NCBI GenBank assembly: GCA_005881575.1
Contig: VBCA01000002.1
Location: forward strand, 86,078-150,077
DNA: 64,000 nt
Source: Betaproteobacteria bacterium
GTDB lineage: Bacteria; Pseudomonadota; Gammaproteobacteria; Burkholderiales; SG8-39
Reading direction: 5' to 3'
The notes beneath the pieces are model-generated. The model was not told the origin of the DNA. It worked only from the letters and a program-made list of their open reading frames with translations, and did no database searches. Positions 47,194 through 55,512 of this stretch are shown one piece after another. The position numbers and the translations under genes are program-made. Each line of letters begins with the position of its first letter. The first letter of the stretch is position 1.

Positions 47194-48864
47194 TTAGGCG
47201 GGCCGGAACGTCGCGCTCACCGCAACGCCCTCGCCCGAGGCAAGATTGCGCGCGCGGATGTCGCCGCCGTGGAATTCCGCGATGAGCCGCGCGATGTAGA
47301 GGCCCAGGCCGAGGTGCGGCTCCGCGCTCGTTCCCTCGCCGCGTCGCTCGCCGCGCACCGAGACCATCGACTCGAACAGCTTTCCGCGCATTTCTTCGGG
47401 CAGCGGCGGCCCCTTGTTCTCGACGCCGAGCTCGAGCATGCCGTTCGCGGCCGAAAGCGAGATCCGGACCGGCTCGCTTCGCTTGCCGGCGGCTGCGAAA
47501 TCCACCGCGTTCGCGACGAACTTGTCGAGCAGTTGCGCCGCCAGATCGGGCGATCCCTGTACCCAGGTTTTTTTCTGCGGAAGGGCGAGATCGAAGGCCT
47601 GATGCGGATAAGCGAGCCGGTAGCCCTCCACGCAGCCCGAGACGACGGCGGCGAGGTCGAAGCGCTCGCGCTCGAACGAAGCGAGGCCCTGCTCAAGGCG
47701 CGTCGCCTCGCTCATGCGCGTGAGTATCGTCCCCAGGCGCTTCAAGCCTTCTTCCGCGCGGTCGATGTACACGCGCGCGTCGGCCGGCGCGAGCTTGAGG
47801 TTTTCCAGCGACGAGCGCACCACCGCGATCGGGGTGCGCAGCTCGTGCGAGAGACGGCTCGCCAGGCTCTCCAGGTAGGCGTGGTGCTGCGAGAGCTTGG
47901 CGAGCATCGCCGAGAAGCTGCGCGAGAGGTCGCCGATCTCGTCGCCCGCGTTCTGCGCGGTCAGTAGACGTGAATGCGGGTGCGCGAGCCGCCCGTGCGC
48001 GTCGATCGCGGTTTCGGCCTCGTCGCGCAGCCGCCGAATGCGCGTGGAGATGCGCGTGGCGAACCAGATGAGCACCGCCGCGGCCACCGCGAACGCCGCG
48101 AGCGTCAGCACCAGCAGCCGCTCGAGCGCCTGGCTGCGCACCGAGAGGATGGGGTTGGTGCTTTCCTCGACGACGACCGCGCCTGCGACCTCGTCGCCGT
48201 TCCAGATCGGGTGCGCGGCCGAGATCACCACCGCCTTGCCGTCGGGCGTGTTGCGCAGACGGAATCCCGGCCGGCCCTGCAGGGCGCCGGAAATCTCGCG
48301 CCCCGCAGCGAGCGCATCGTCGTCGATGGCGTCGTCGAAATCCTCGCTCGGGCGCGGAATCAGGAGCCCGAGCACGCGCTGCGTGAGTGTCTCCTCCGCC
48401 TCGCTCTCCTCGCGCCGCAGGCTGCCGGCGAGCGCGAGCACGCGCAGCTCGCGCGTCACCACCCAGATGCGCGCGGTGCTGCGCTCGACCGCCCTCAGGA
48501 TCTCGCCGATCTCCTCGGTCTCGTTCTTCGCCGCGACTTCCTCGCGGTCGATGATGAGCGCAGTCTCCGCGCCTGGCTCGGGCTGCGGCTCGCCGCGCTC
48601 GGCCGCGAGCCGCCTCAGCTCTTCCTCCGCCTCGCGCAGCAGGTCGTTGTCGCGCGACGGGCGCGCGCGCATCAGGCCGGGGCGGTCGTGCAGGGCGGTC
48701 GCCACCGCGCGCGCCGTCGCGAGCAGGGCCTGCTCCTCGCCTTCCAGGAGAAAGCGCTCCATCTCGCGCACGTACTCGTACCCCGCCCAGGGCAGCGCGA
48801 GGAGCACGAGCGCCACCAGGGCGAGCTTGGTGCGGAGGCTCAGGCGTGGGAAAGCGAGTTTCAA
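47194..48864 (-). CDS. pdsS: Sensor histidine kinase, proteobacterial dedicated-sortase type
   Basis: 556 residues. Span 1 at about 12-30 (LALVALVLLALPWAGYEYV), a periplasmic sensor of about 220 residues, span 2 near 250-270 (LVLTLAAFAVAAAVLIWFA), HAMP (RISTRIRRLRDEAETAID), HisKA box SRLSHELRTPIAVVRSS with the phosphorylated His, then an ATPase with NAVDFA and GLGLYIARLIAEFHGGD. The sensor segment (AAHPIWNGDEVAGAVVVEESTNPIL) recalls the dedicated-sortase kinases. The only upstream start is TTG at 48864, inside a 14-bp tandem repeat, and no Shine-Dalgarno is visible. It pairs with the response regulator 177 nt upstream. Confidence 0.82.
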   Translation of the reverse strand: MKLAFPRLSLRTKLALVALVLLALPWAGYEYVREMERFLLEGEEQALLATARAVATALHDRPGLMRARPSRDNDLLREAEEELRRLAAERGEPQPEPGAETALIIDREEVAAKNETEEIGEILRAVERSTARIWVVTRELRVLALAGSLRREESEAEETLTQRVLGLLIPRPSEDFDDAIDDDALAAGREISGALQGRPGFRLRNTPDGKAVVISAAHPIWNGDEVAGAVVVEESTNPILSVRSQALERLLVLTLAAFAVAAAVLIWFATRISTRIRRLRDEAETAIDAHGRLAHPHSRLLTAQNAGDEIGDLSRSFSAMLAKLSQHHAYLESLASRLSHELRTPIAVVRSSLENLKLAPADARVYIDRAEEGLKRLGTILTRMSEATRLEQGLASFERERFDLAAVVSGCVEGYRLAYPHQAFDLALPQKKTWVQGSPDLAAQLLDKFVANAVDFAAAGKRSEPVRISLSAANGMLELGVENKGPPLPEEMRGKLFESMVSVRGERRGEGTSAEPHLGLGLYIARLIAEFHGGDIRARNLASGEGVAVSATFRPA

Positions 48865-48928
48865 GATCGGGGTTTCAAGATCGGGGTTTCAAGATCGGGG
48901 CTTCAAGATCGGGGCTTCAAGATTGGGT
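48859..48928. repeat. Five 14-bp tandem repeats carrying the kinase start codon
   Basis: TTTCAAGATCGGGG three times, then CTTCAAGATCGGGG and CTTCAAGATTGGGT. On the minus strand the unit is CCCCGATCTTGAAA; the TTG of the unit nearest the gene is the kinase start. 14 is not a multiple of 3. Confidence 0.9.
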
Positions 48929-48930
48929 AT

Positions 48931-49036
48931 CCCCTCCTCTCTTGAGGAGGGGTGCCGCCGCAGGCGGCGGGGTGGTTGGCGGCGAGCGGACCACCCCGGC
49001 TGCTTCGCAGCCACCCCCCTTAAGAAAGGCGGGGAG
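48931..49036. repeat. Palindromic dispersed repeat, family A, inverted pair
   Basis: CCCCTCCTCTCTTGAGGAGG module with a longer GCCGCCGCAGGCGGC hairpin, then an opposite but degenerated module (ACCACCCCGGCTGC...). It separates the response-regulator gene from the kinase gene, which usually touch. Confidence 0.9.
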
Positions 49037-49041
49037 AAGGT

Positions 49042-49731
49042 TCATGCTTTCCACCGGTATCCCATCCCGTACACCGTATCGATCTGATCGAACGCCGGAT
49101 CGGCCGCGGCGAATTTCCTGCGGATGCGCTTCACGTGCGAGGTGATCGTGCCTTCGTCCACGACGAGGTTCGCCTCACGCATGAGGCCCTCGCGGTCTTT
49201 CACGTGTCCGGGAAATTTCGCGAGCGTGTGCACCATCCAGAACTCGGTGAGCGTCAGCCCGACGGGCCTGCCTTTCCACGACGCGCTGAAGCGCTTCGCG
49301 TCGAGCTTGAGCGCCCCGCGCTCGAGCACTTCCTCGGCCGCTTTCGGCTCGCGCAGCGCATCGATCCGGCGAAACAGCGCCGAGATGCGCGCGAGCAGAT
49401 GCGGCAGGCTCACGTCCTTGGTGAGATAGTCGTCCGCGCCCAGGCGCAGGCCGGAGACCGCGTCGAAGTCGGAGTCGCGCGCAGTGAGAAAAAGGATCGG
49501 CAAGCTGGGGGCCAGGGCGCGCAGCTCGCGGCACAGGGTGAAGCCCCCGTCGGGCTCCTCGCCGAGGCCGATGTCGATCACGGCGAGATCGGGGAGCCGC
49601 GTCCTGAAGGCGCCCATCGCCTCGCCGCGCGCCGCGTGCGCGCTCACCTCGTAGCCGTGCTTCCTGAGCGCGTCCGCGTAGTTGGCGCGGATTGCGGCGT
49701 CGTCTTCGACGATGGCGATGCGGCGAGGCAT
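49042..49731 (-). CDS. pdsR: Response regulator, OmpR type, proteobacterial dedicated-sortase type
   Basis: 229 residues. Receiver domain: IAIVEDDAAIRANYADALRKHGYEV at the N-terminus, phosphorylated Asp in VIDIGLGEEPDG, LFLTARDSDFDAVSGLRLGADDYLTKD. The C-terminal 95 residues are an OmpR-type winged helix (LTEFWMVHTLAKFPGHVKDREGLM, ITSHVKRIRRKF). The exact wording of the receiver closely follows regulators annotated for proteobacterial dedicated sortase systems, as I remember them. It is divergent from the small membrane-protein gene at 49956, presumably a target. Confidence 0.85.
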   Translation of the reverse strand: MPRRIAIVEDDAAIRANYADALRKHGYEVSAHAARGEAMGAFRTRLPDLAVIDIGLGEEPDGGFTLCRELRALAPSLPILFLTARDSDFDAVSGLRLGADDYLTKDVSLPHLLARISALFRRIDALREPKAAEEVLERGALKLDAKRFSASWKGRPVGLTLTEFWMVHTLAKFPGHVKDREGLMREANLVVDEGTITSHVKRIRRKFAAADPAFDQIDTVYGMGYRWKA

Positions 49732-49746
49732 GGTGATTTAGCTTAT

Positions 49747-49768
49747 CCCCTCCTCTCTTGAGGAGGGG
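49747..49768. repeat. Palindromic dispersed repeat, family A, isolated hairpin
   Basis: CCCCTCCTCTCTTGAGGAGG only, without the rest of the module, directly upstream of the response-regulator start. It may interfere with or form part of the 5' leader of that gene. Confidence 0.8.
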
Positions 49769-49955
49769 AAACAAATCTTCGCAGAATATAGCGCATTCCT
49801 TCTCCGTCGGGCCTCTAGCCCAGGGGCATTGCCATCTTCCTGCCACAATTCTTCGGCAGCTTTCCATCTCCTTCGCCCGGCGGAGCCCTATTCGGGCGCT
49901 TCAATAGCGTGCAGGGCCCGAAAGCGGGCCGCGCAACCGGACGAGGAGATTCAAG

Positions 49956-50303
49956 ATGGAAGCTTCGAACAGCAGGTCCAGGGTACGTCTGATCGTCGTC
50001 GATTTTCTCGCCACGCTGTTCGTCACGTTCTGCATCGGCGTCGCCGCGGCCGTAGTGCTCGGCACATGCGCGATGCTGATGGCGGGCGAGGCGCGCGGCG
50101 CGGACCCGGGTGAACGTGCGCCCGTGAAAATGGAGGCCGTGCGCGAGGACGCGTGCGCCGCGGACACGCGCGCGAAAGCGATCGAGCTCGCGCTCACGCA
50201 TCACCTCGTCACCAAGTACGCGAGTCTCATCGCCATCGAGCGCACGCCGGCGCGCTCGGCTCTTGCGCCCGCGCCGAGGCCCCGGCCGGCGAAGATCGAC
50301 TAA
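49956..50303 (+). CDS. Short membrane protein resembling a deleted dedicated-sortase target protein
   Basis: 115 residues. An N-terminal span/signal (LATLFVTFCIGVAAAVVLGT) ending in AGEARGA, then 30 residues of linker. The C-terminal part (KAIELALTHHLVTKYASLIAIERTPARSA) resembles the segment at the end of the VIT-vWA core of marine proteobacterial sortase target proteins (LVTxYTSLVAVDxTP). The whole VIT and vWA domains are absent. GAGGAG lies 8 nt before the ATG, so translation is likely. It is divergent from the pdsR-like gene. Similarity is from memory, not from alignment. Confidence 0.65.
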   Translation: MEASNSRSRVRLIVVDFLATLFVTFCIGVAAAVVLGTCAMLMAGEARGADPGERAPVKMEAVREDACAADTRAKAIELALTHHLVTKYASLIAIERTPARSALAPAPRPRPAKID

Positions 50304-50523
50304 ACGCGATTGGCCCGAAACCTCGAGCGATGCACAGGCGTTACTCCGTGGAAGGAGCGCCGGTTTTCAGGTGCAGGACACTGGCAATCGCCCGACGCCG
50401 GCGTCGGTTTTCGGAGAAGCGAACTTGCTGGGTGCAACACGGCAACTAACTGTAAACACTCCTGGTTCCGGGTTTTACGGGCCAGGGCATGCTTCTTGCG
50501 GGGTTTCCTGCAAGGAGTTGGAT

Positions 50524-50772
50524 ATGGCGACGCAGATGGCAAACAGGAGAGAGTCCGACCGGGTCCCGATGGGCGTGGAGAGCGCGATGCCCTGGGTCCC
50601 TGTTCCCTCGTCGGCGTCGGTACGGCCGCGCAAGGCGAGGAGCGGGATTCTGGGCAAGCTCGTCGTCGCGCTCCTGGTGCTGATTCTCCTCTTCGGCGTC
50701 TGGCAAATCGGCAAGAAACTGCATGCCCAGGCCAATGCGCCGCTCGCGCAGACGGTCGACAAGAAGGGCTAG
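50524..50772 (+). CDS. Short single-span protein resembling the N-terminus of a class GN sortase
   Basis: 82 residues. A polar N-terminal 40 residues, one hydrophobic span (LVVALLVLILLFGVW), then QIGKKLHAQANAPLAQ, which recalls the N-terminal anchor and WQxGxxxxxxAKAxLAQ segment of class GN sortases. The catalytic His/Cys/Arg domain is missing. Strong ribosome site AAGGAG at 6-7 nt. It follows the target-like gene by 220 bp in the same direction, the order seen in intact sortase loci. It may instead be an unrelated small membrane protein. Confidence 0.55.
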   Translation: MATQMANRRESDRVPMGVESAMPWVPVPSSASVRPRKARSGILGKLVVALLVLILLFGVWQIGKKLHAQANAPLAQTVDKKG

Positions 50773-50902
50773 TCTAGAACCGAGGCGCCGGCGCTCAGGG
50801 CCGCAAGGGTTTACCTTCCTCCTCTCGTCCTTAAGTGCCCGGCGGCTTCGGCAAATCCTAAAGAGTATTTCCGCGACGAAGCGAATTCCGTTCGCGCGCA
50901 GC

Positions 50903-51112
50903 TTACGCGCTGGCGGCCTGAGCCGGCTGCCGCGGACGCCCGCGCGGGCGATGGCGGCTGCGCGCAAGGGGCGTGACCGCGTAGATCGCCGAGGGCTCCT
51001 CGGCCGCGAGCGTGAACGGGCTGCGCGCGGTTACGCTGCCGAACACCGCGCCGTCGGGGAGGTCCGCGGTGAGGAGCAGCACGCAGTCCTGCAGCTGCGC
51101 CGCGCCCACCAC
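50903..51112 (-). CDS. Hypothetical short protein, possibly frameshifted at its 5' end
   Basis: 69 residues from a GTG at 51112 (QLQDCVLLLTADLPDGAVFGSVTAR...), ending in a basic RPRGRPRQPAQ tail. No family recognised. A neighbouring frame has an ATG start (MDKYTKPGG) 22 nt upstream that would join this frame with a slip in GGTGGTGGG, suggesting a lost or corrupted start. Weakly supported. Confidence 0.3.
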   Translation of the reverse strand: MVGAAQLQDCVLLLTADLPDGAVFGSVTARSPFTLAAEEPSAIYAVTPLARSRHRPRGRPRQPAQAASA

Positions 51113-51135
51113 CGGGTTTAGTGTATTTATCCATC

Positions 51136-52065
51136 CTAGGGCTCGAGCGAGCCCAGGTAGGCGGCGATCGCCACCATGTCCTCGATCGTGAGCTTCGCGA
51201 CCACCGCCTTCATCAGCTCGGCGAGCGAACCGGTGCGATTGCCGTTCTGCATGTCGTTCAGCTGGCGAACGACGTAGATCGGCGGGCGTCCGGCGATGCC
51301 CGGCACTTCGCCCAGTCCTTTCAGCGTCGCGCCGTGGCAGATGGCGCAGGGAACCGTCTGCCCCGAGCCTCCGCCCGACACCAGCGCCTTGCCCTTGGCG
51401 ATGCTGCCGACCGGCACGTAGTCGATGAAGCCCGAATGCGGATCGCGGCTCTGCGCTCTCGCCGCGTCCTGCGGCAGCACGATGATGCGGCTGCCGAGCG
51501 GCTCGGTGCCGCCCTCGAGCACGGCGAAGCGCATCGCTCCCGCGCCGACGTAGGTTTTCGGCACGGTGGCGGTCTCGACCACCTTGGTCCATACCCCCGG
51601 CTTCAAGCCCGCGAAATATTCGCTCGCGGCGCGCACGTCGGCCTCCGACATCGCTTTTGCGATGTCGGTCATCGCGTTCGCCCGGACGCCCTTCCTGCCT
51701 CCGTTCTTGAACTCGGCCATCTGGCGCACGAGGTACGCGGCGGGCAGGCCTGCGAGGCTGGAGGATTCGGGATGGCCGTCTCCGGTCGGAAGATGGCAGA
51801 GGGCGCAGGCGCGGGCCGGCTTTCTGCCGGTTGCGACGATCTCCGGCATCGGCGGATGCTCTTCGGGAAACCAGTCGGGTGGATTGAAGCCGTCGTCGAT
51901 CTGCGCCTGCGTGTATTGCTTTGCGCTCCCGGGCACCTGCTTCTGCACGACCCCGTCCGCGGGCGCGGGCTTGGGCGTGGGCGGGTAGGCCCAATCGGGA
52001 TTCTCCGCCGCGATCGCAAGCCCGGGAAGCAAAGCCATCACCAGAACACAAGCCGGATTTTTCAT
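51136..52065 (-). CDS. Di-haem cytochrome c, periplasmic
   Basis: 309 residues with a signal peptide (PACVLVMALLPGLAIAAE) and two haem motifs: CALCHLPTGDGHPES near residue 85 and CAICHGATLKGLGE near 235. Two cytochrome c domains; similar to cytochrome c4-like or c553-like proteins with longer linkers. Electron transfer partner unknown; no oxidase gene is next door. Confidence 0.88.
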   Translation of the reverse strand: MKNPACVLVMALLPGLAIAAENPDWAYPPTPKPAPADGVVQKQVPGSAKQYTQAQIDDGFNPPDWFPEEHPPMPEIVATGRKPARACALCHLPTGDGHPESSSLAGLPAAYLVRQMAEFKNGGRKGVRANAMTDIAKAMSEADVRAASEYFAGLKPGVWTKVVETATVPKTYVGAGAMRFAVLEGGTEPLGSRIIVLPQDAARAQSRDPHSGFIDYVPVGSIAKGKALVSGGGSGQTVPCAICHGATLKGLGEVPGIAGRPPIYVVRQLNDMQNGNRTGSLAELMKAVVAKLTIEDMVAIAAYLGSLEP

Positions 52066-52096
52066 GCGTGCCTCCTTTTCCTTTCGCTCCCGGATG

Positions 52097-53068
52097 CTAC
52101 TCTGCCTTGATCCCCGCTTCGCGGATCACCTTGCCCCACTGCTCGTACTCGCTGCGCAGGAACGCCGCGGCGTCCTCGGGCGACCCCGACGCCGGCTCCC
52201 CGCCCAGCCCCGCGAGGCGCTCGCGGATATCCGCGGCGTTCATCGCTTTCACCGACTCGGAATTCAGGCGGTCGATGATCGCGCGAGGCGTGCCCGCGGG
52301 CGCGACCAGCATGTACCAGTTGACCGCGACGAGCGGGGTCCCGGCTTCGGCGGCGGTCGGCACCTCGGGCATGGCGCTCGAGCGTTTCGAATCGAGCACC
52401 GCGAGCGCGCGCAGGCGTCCCTCCTTCACGTACGAAGCGGCGCTCGAGGCGGCGACGATCACCACGTCGATCTCGCCGGCGATGAGCCCGGTCAGCGCAG
52501 TGGTCGCGCTCTTGTAGGGCACGTGCAGGATGTCGATCTTCGCCCGCGATTTCAGCAGCTCCGCCGCGAGATGGTTCACCGAGCCCACGCCACCCGAACC
52601 GTATGTGAGCTTGCCCGGTGCCGCGCGCGCGAGCTTGAGGAGGTCCGCGAGGCTCGCCGCCTTCACCTTCGGGTGCACCACGAGCACGTTGGGAATCGAG
52701 GTGAGCGGCGCAACGGCTGCAAAGGCGCGCAGCGCATCGTAGCCGGCCGTGGGATTCAGGTGCGGATTGATGACGAGAGGCGGCGCGCCCATCAGCAGGG
52801 TGTAGCCGTCGGGCGCGGCTTCGGCGACCGCGCGGTGCGCGATATTCCCGCCCGCGCCCAAGCGCTGCTCGGGCAGCACCTGCTCGCCGAGCGCGGCAGA
52901 CAGCTTGACCGCGAGCAGGCGCGCCACCGTGTCGGTGCCGCCCGCAAAGGGCAGAAGCAGCCGGATCGGCTTGGACGGATAGCTCTGCGCGGCGGCGAGA
53001 GAGACGGAGAGCGCGAGCGATGCGCAAACGAGCGCACGTGCCGCACGATAGATCCGAGAGCGTTTCAA
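52097..53068 (-). CDS. TctC-family periplasmic solute-binding protein (orphan, copy 3)
   Basis: 323 residues from a TTG start at 53068, which gives a correct signal peptide (SRIYRAARALVCASLALSVSLAAA) and has GAAAGGG 8 nt upstream. Bug/TctC body: YPSKPIRLLLPFAGGTDTVARLLA, PDGYTLLMG. No tctAB. The track's longer start would place about 47 residues ahead of the leader. Confidence 0.9.
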   Translation of the reverse strand: MKRSRIYRAARALVCASLALSVSLAAAQSYPSKPIRLLLPFAGGTDTVARLLAVKLSAALGEQVLPEQRLGAGGNIAHRAVAEAAPDGYTLLMGAPPLVINPHLNPTAGYDALRAFAAVAPLTSIPNVLVVHPKVKAASLADLLKLARAAPGKLTYGSGGVGSVNHLAAELLKSRAKIDILHVPYKSATTALTGLIAGEIDVVIVAASSAASYVKEGRLRALAVLDSKRSSAMPEVPTAAEAGTPLVAVNWYMLVAPAGTPRAIIDRLNSESVKAMNAADIRERLAGLGGEPASGSPEDAAAFLRSEYEQWGKVIREAGIKAE

Positions 53069-53207
53069 GGTGCACCCTTTCCGGGCAAGCCTGCGCCGAA
53101 ATTCGGCAACGCGGCATTGTAGCGGGCGCGCTGCTTCCGGGCGATAATCCTGCCCGGACTCTTCCCAACCGCTTCGCCCCCGCCGTCCCCGATTCGCCGG
53201 AGCCGCC

Positions 53208-53939
53208 ATGCAATCGCTCGGGATTCACTACTATCCGCTCACGCTTCCGTTCCTGCTCGCGCTCCTCGGCGTGCTCGTCGTCCTCACTTCACTCGCCGTC
53301 TTGAGGGTGCTGCGGTTCGCGTACTCGCAGCTCGGCATCGCGCCGGGATACTTCTTCACCTGGCTCTTTCTGTCGCTCGCCGGGAGCTACGTCAACCTGC
53401 CGATCATGCGCTTCGCCCCGGAGCAGATGACGCGCCTCGGGGAAGTCCCGTTCTACGGCGTCCCCTACGTGATCCCCACGGTGGAAACCTGGCCGGGAAC
53501 GATCCTCGCGGTCAACGTCGGCGGGGCGATCATCCCGGTCCTGCTGTCCCTGGTTCTGATCGTGAAGAACAATCTCTACAAGAACGCGATCTGGGGTGTC
53601 CTGGTCGTCTCGCTCGCCTGCTACCTGCTCGCCGAGCCGGTCCCGGGCCTGGGCATCGCGATTCCCGTCTTCTACCCGCCCGTCATCGCGGCGATCGTCG
53701 CGCTCCTTCTCTCGCGCCGCTTCGCCGCGCCGCTCGCCTACGTCTGCGGAAGCCTCGGCACCCTGATCGGCGCCGACCTGATGAATCTCGGCAACCTCCA
53801 GGGCCTCGGAGCGCCGGTCGTGTCGATCGGCGGCGCGGGGACCTTCGACGGGATCTTCGTCACCGCGCTCTTCGCGGTCGCGCTTGCCGGCATCCTGACC
53901 CGGCGCAAGCTCGCTCGTTCCGCAAGGCAGCCCTCGTGA
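53208..53939 (+). CDS. DUF1614-family membrane protein
   Basis: 243 residues with about seven spans; begins HYYPLTLPFLLALLGVLVVLT and carries YVNLPIMRF and the C-terminal GTLIGADLMNLGNLQGLGAPVVSIGGAGTFDGIF region that marks DUF1614. Function unknown. Its stop overlaps the gshA start (GTGA), so the pair is coupled. Confidence 0.88.
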   Translation: MQSLGIHYYPLTLPFLLALLGVLVVLTSLAVLRVLRFAYSQLGIAPGYFFTWLFLSLAGSYVNLPIMRFAPEQMTRLGEVPFYGVPYVIPTVETWPGTILAVNVGGAIIPVLLSLVLIVKNNLYKNAIWGVLVVSLACYLLAEPVPGLGIAIPVFYPPVIAAIVALLLSRRFAAPLAYVCGSLGTLIGADLMNLGNLQGLGAPVVSIGGAGTFDGIFVTALFAVALAGILTRRKLARSARQPS

Positions 53940-55486
53940 CGAATGCCGCCTTCGACGCGCGCCTCTCCGCGCTTTCGCCCGCACTCCTCAAGGGGCTGAA
54001 GCGCGGGATCGAGAAGGAGAGCCTGCGCGTGCGGCGCGACGGCGCGCTCGCCATGACGCCGCATCCGCGCGCGCTCGGCTCGGCGCTCAAGCACCCGCAC
54101 ATCACGACCGACTTCAGCGAAGCGCTGATCGAGCTGATCACCGGCGTGCACACCGAGCTCGCGGCGTGCCTGGAGGAGATGAAGCGAATCCACCAGTTCG
54201 TCATCCGCCGCATCGGGGACGAGGTGCTGTGGGGCGCGAGCATGCCCTGCAGCCTTCCCGACGAGAACGCGATCCCGATCGCGCGCTACGGGGAATCGAA
54301 CGTCGGCCGCGCGAAGACCGTCTACCGCATCGGGCTCTCGCACCGCTACGGCCGGCGCATGCAGATGATCGCCGGCTTGCACTACAACTTCTCGCTTCCC
54401 GATTCCGCCTGGCCGGTCGCGGGCTTCCCCGGCGCTAGCGAGGGCTACTTCGCGCTCATCCGCAATTTCAGGCGGCACGCCTGGCTGCTGCTCTATCTCT
54501 TCGGCGCCTCGCCCGCGGTGTGCGCGAGCTTCGTCGAGGGCCGCAAGCACGCGCTGGAAGAGCTCGCGCCCGGCACGCTCTACCTGCCGCACGCCACCTC
54601 GCTGCGCATGGGGCGCTTGGGCTACCTCTCCGAAGCGCAGGACTCGGTCGCGGTGAGCTACAACAGCATCGAGAGCTACACGGCCTGTCTCCACGACGTG
54701 CTCACCAAGCCCTACGCGCCCTACGAAGAGATCGGCATCCGCGACGCCGAAGGCAACTACCGCCAGCTCGCGACCAGCCTCCTGCAGATCGAGAACGAGT
54801 TCTACAGCACCATCCGGCCGAAGCGCGTCATCCGCCCGGGCGAGCGGCCGCTGCACGCCCTGCGCGAGCGCGGGGTCGAGTACGTCGAGGTGCGCGCGAT
54901 GGACCTCGATCCCTTCTCAGCCGTAGGCATCACCGCGGACACGGTCCGCTTCCTCGACGTCTTTCTCCTGCATTGCCTTCTCAGCGACAGCCCGCCCGAC
55001 TCGCGCCCGGAGGTCGAGGCCATCGGGCGCAACAAGCTGCGCGCCGCGGCGCGCGGCCGCGAGCCCGGATTGCGGCTGGACCGCGACGGCAGGATGGTGA
55101 GCTTGAGCGAGTGGGGGTCGGAGGTGCTTGCCGAATGCGGGCCGATCGCCGCGGCCCTGGATTCAGCGCACGGAGGCTCGGCGTACCGCGGCGCGCTCGC
55201 GGCCGCGGCGAAGACCGTGGAGCACCCCGAGTCGCTGCCCTCGGCGCGCGTCCTCGCCGAGATGCGCGAGCGCTACGAAAATTCCTACTCCCGCTTTGGG
55301 CTCGCGCGCTCGCTCGAGCACGCCAAGGCCCTGAAGAGCGAGCCGCTGCCCGCCGAAGTCGAAGCGCGCTTCGCGCGCCTCGCGGAGGAATCGATCAGGA
55401 AGCAAAAGGAGATCGAGGCGGCCGACCGCGTCGATTTCGAGACTTACCGGCAGAAATACCTGTCGCCCGAATCGCTGCGCGCCTAG
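53936..55486 (+). CDS. gshA: Glutamate-cysteine ligase
   Basis: Makes gamma-glutamylcysteine from glutamate, cysteine and ATP, the first step of glutathione synthesis. 516 residues, the proteobacterial class I length. Active-site blocks: GIEKESLRVRRDGALA, HITTDFSEALIELITG, and YVEVRAMDLDPFSAVGI. GTG start coupled to the DUF1614 gene. gshB is not in the window. Confidence 0.96.
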   Translation: MTNAAFDARLSALSPALLKGLKRGIEKESLRVRRDGALAMTPHPRALGSALKHPHITTDFSEALIELITGVHTELAACLEEMKRIHQFVIRRIGDEVLWGASMPCSLPDENAIPIARYGESNVGRAKTVYRIGLSHRYGRRMQMIAGLHYNFSLPDSAWPVAGFPGASEGYFALIRNFRRHAWLLLYLFGASPAVCASFVEGRKHALEELAPGTLYLPHATSLRMGRLGYLSEAQDSVAVSYNSIESYTACLHDVLTKPYAPYEEIGIRDAEGNYRQLATSLLQIENEFYSTIRPKRVIRPGERPLHALRERGVEYVEVRAMDLDPFSAVGITADTVRFLDVFLLHCLLSDSPPDSRPEVEAIGRNKLRAAARGREPGLRLDRDGRMVSLSEWGSEVLAECGPIAAALDSAHGGSAYRGALAAAAKTVEHPESLPSARVLAEMRERYENSYSRFGLARSLEHAKALKSEPLPAEVEARFARLAEESIRKQKEIEAADRVDFETYRQKYLSPESLRA

Positions 55487-55512
55487 CGACGCGAGGTGGG
55501 TGCTACCGATCT

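Noticed and set aside
45766-47967. 733-residue plus-strand ORF
   Set aside because: Out-of-frame shadow of the MFS gene continuing antisense to the histidine kinase.
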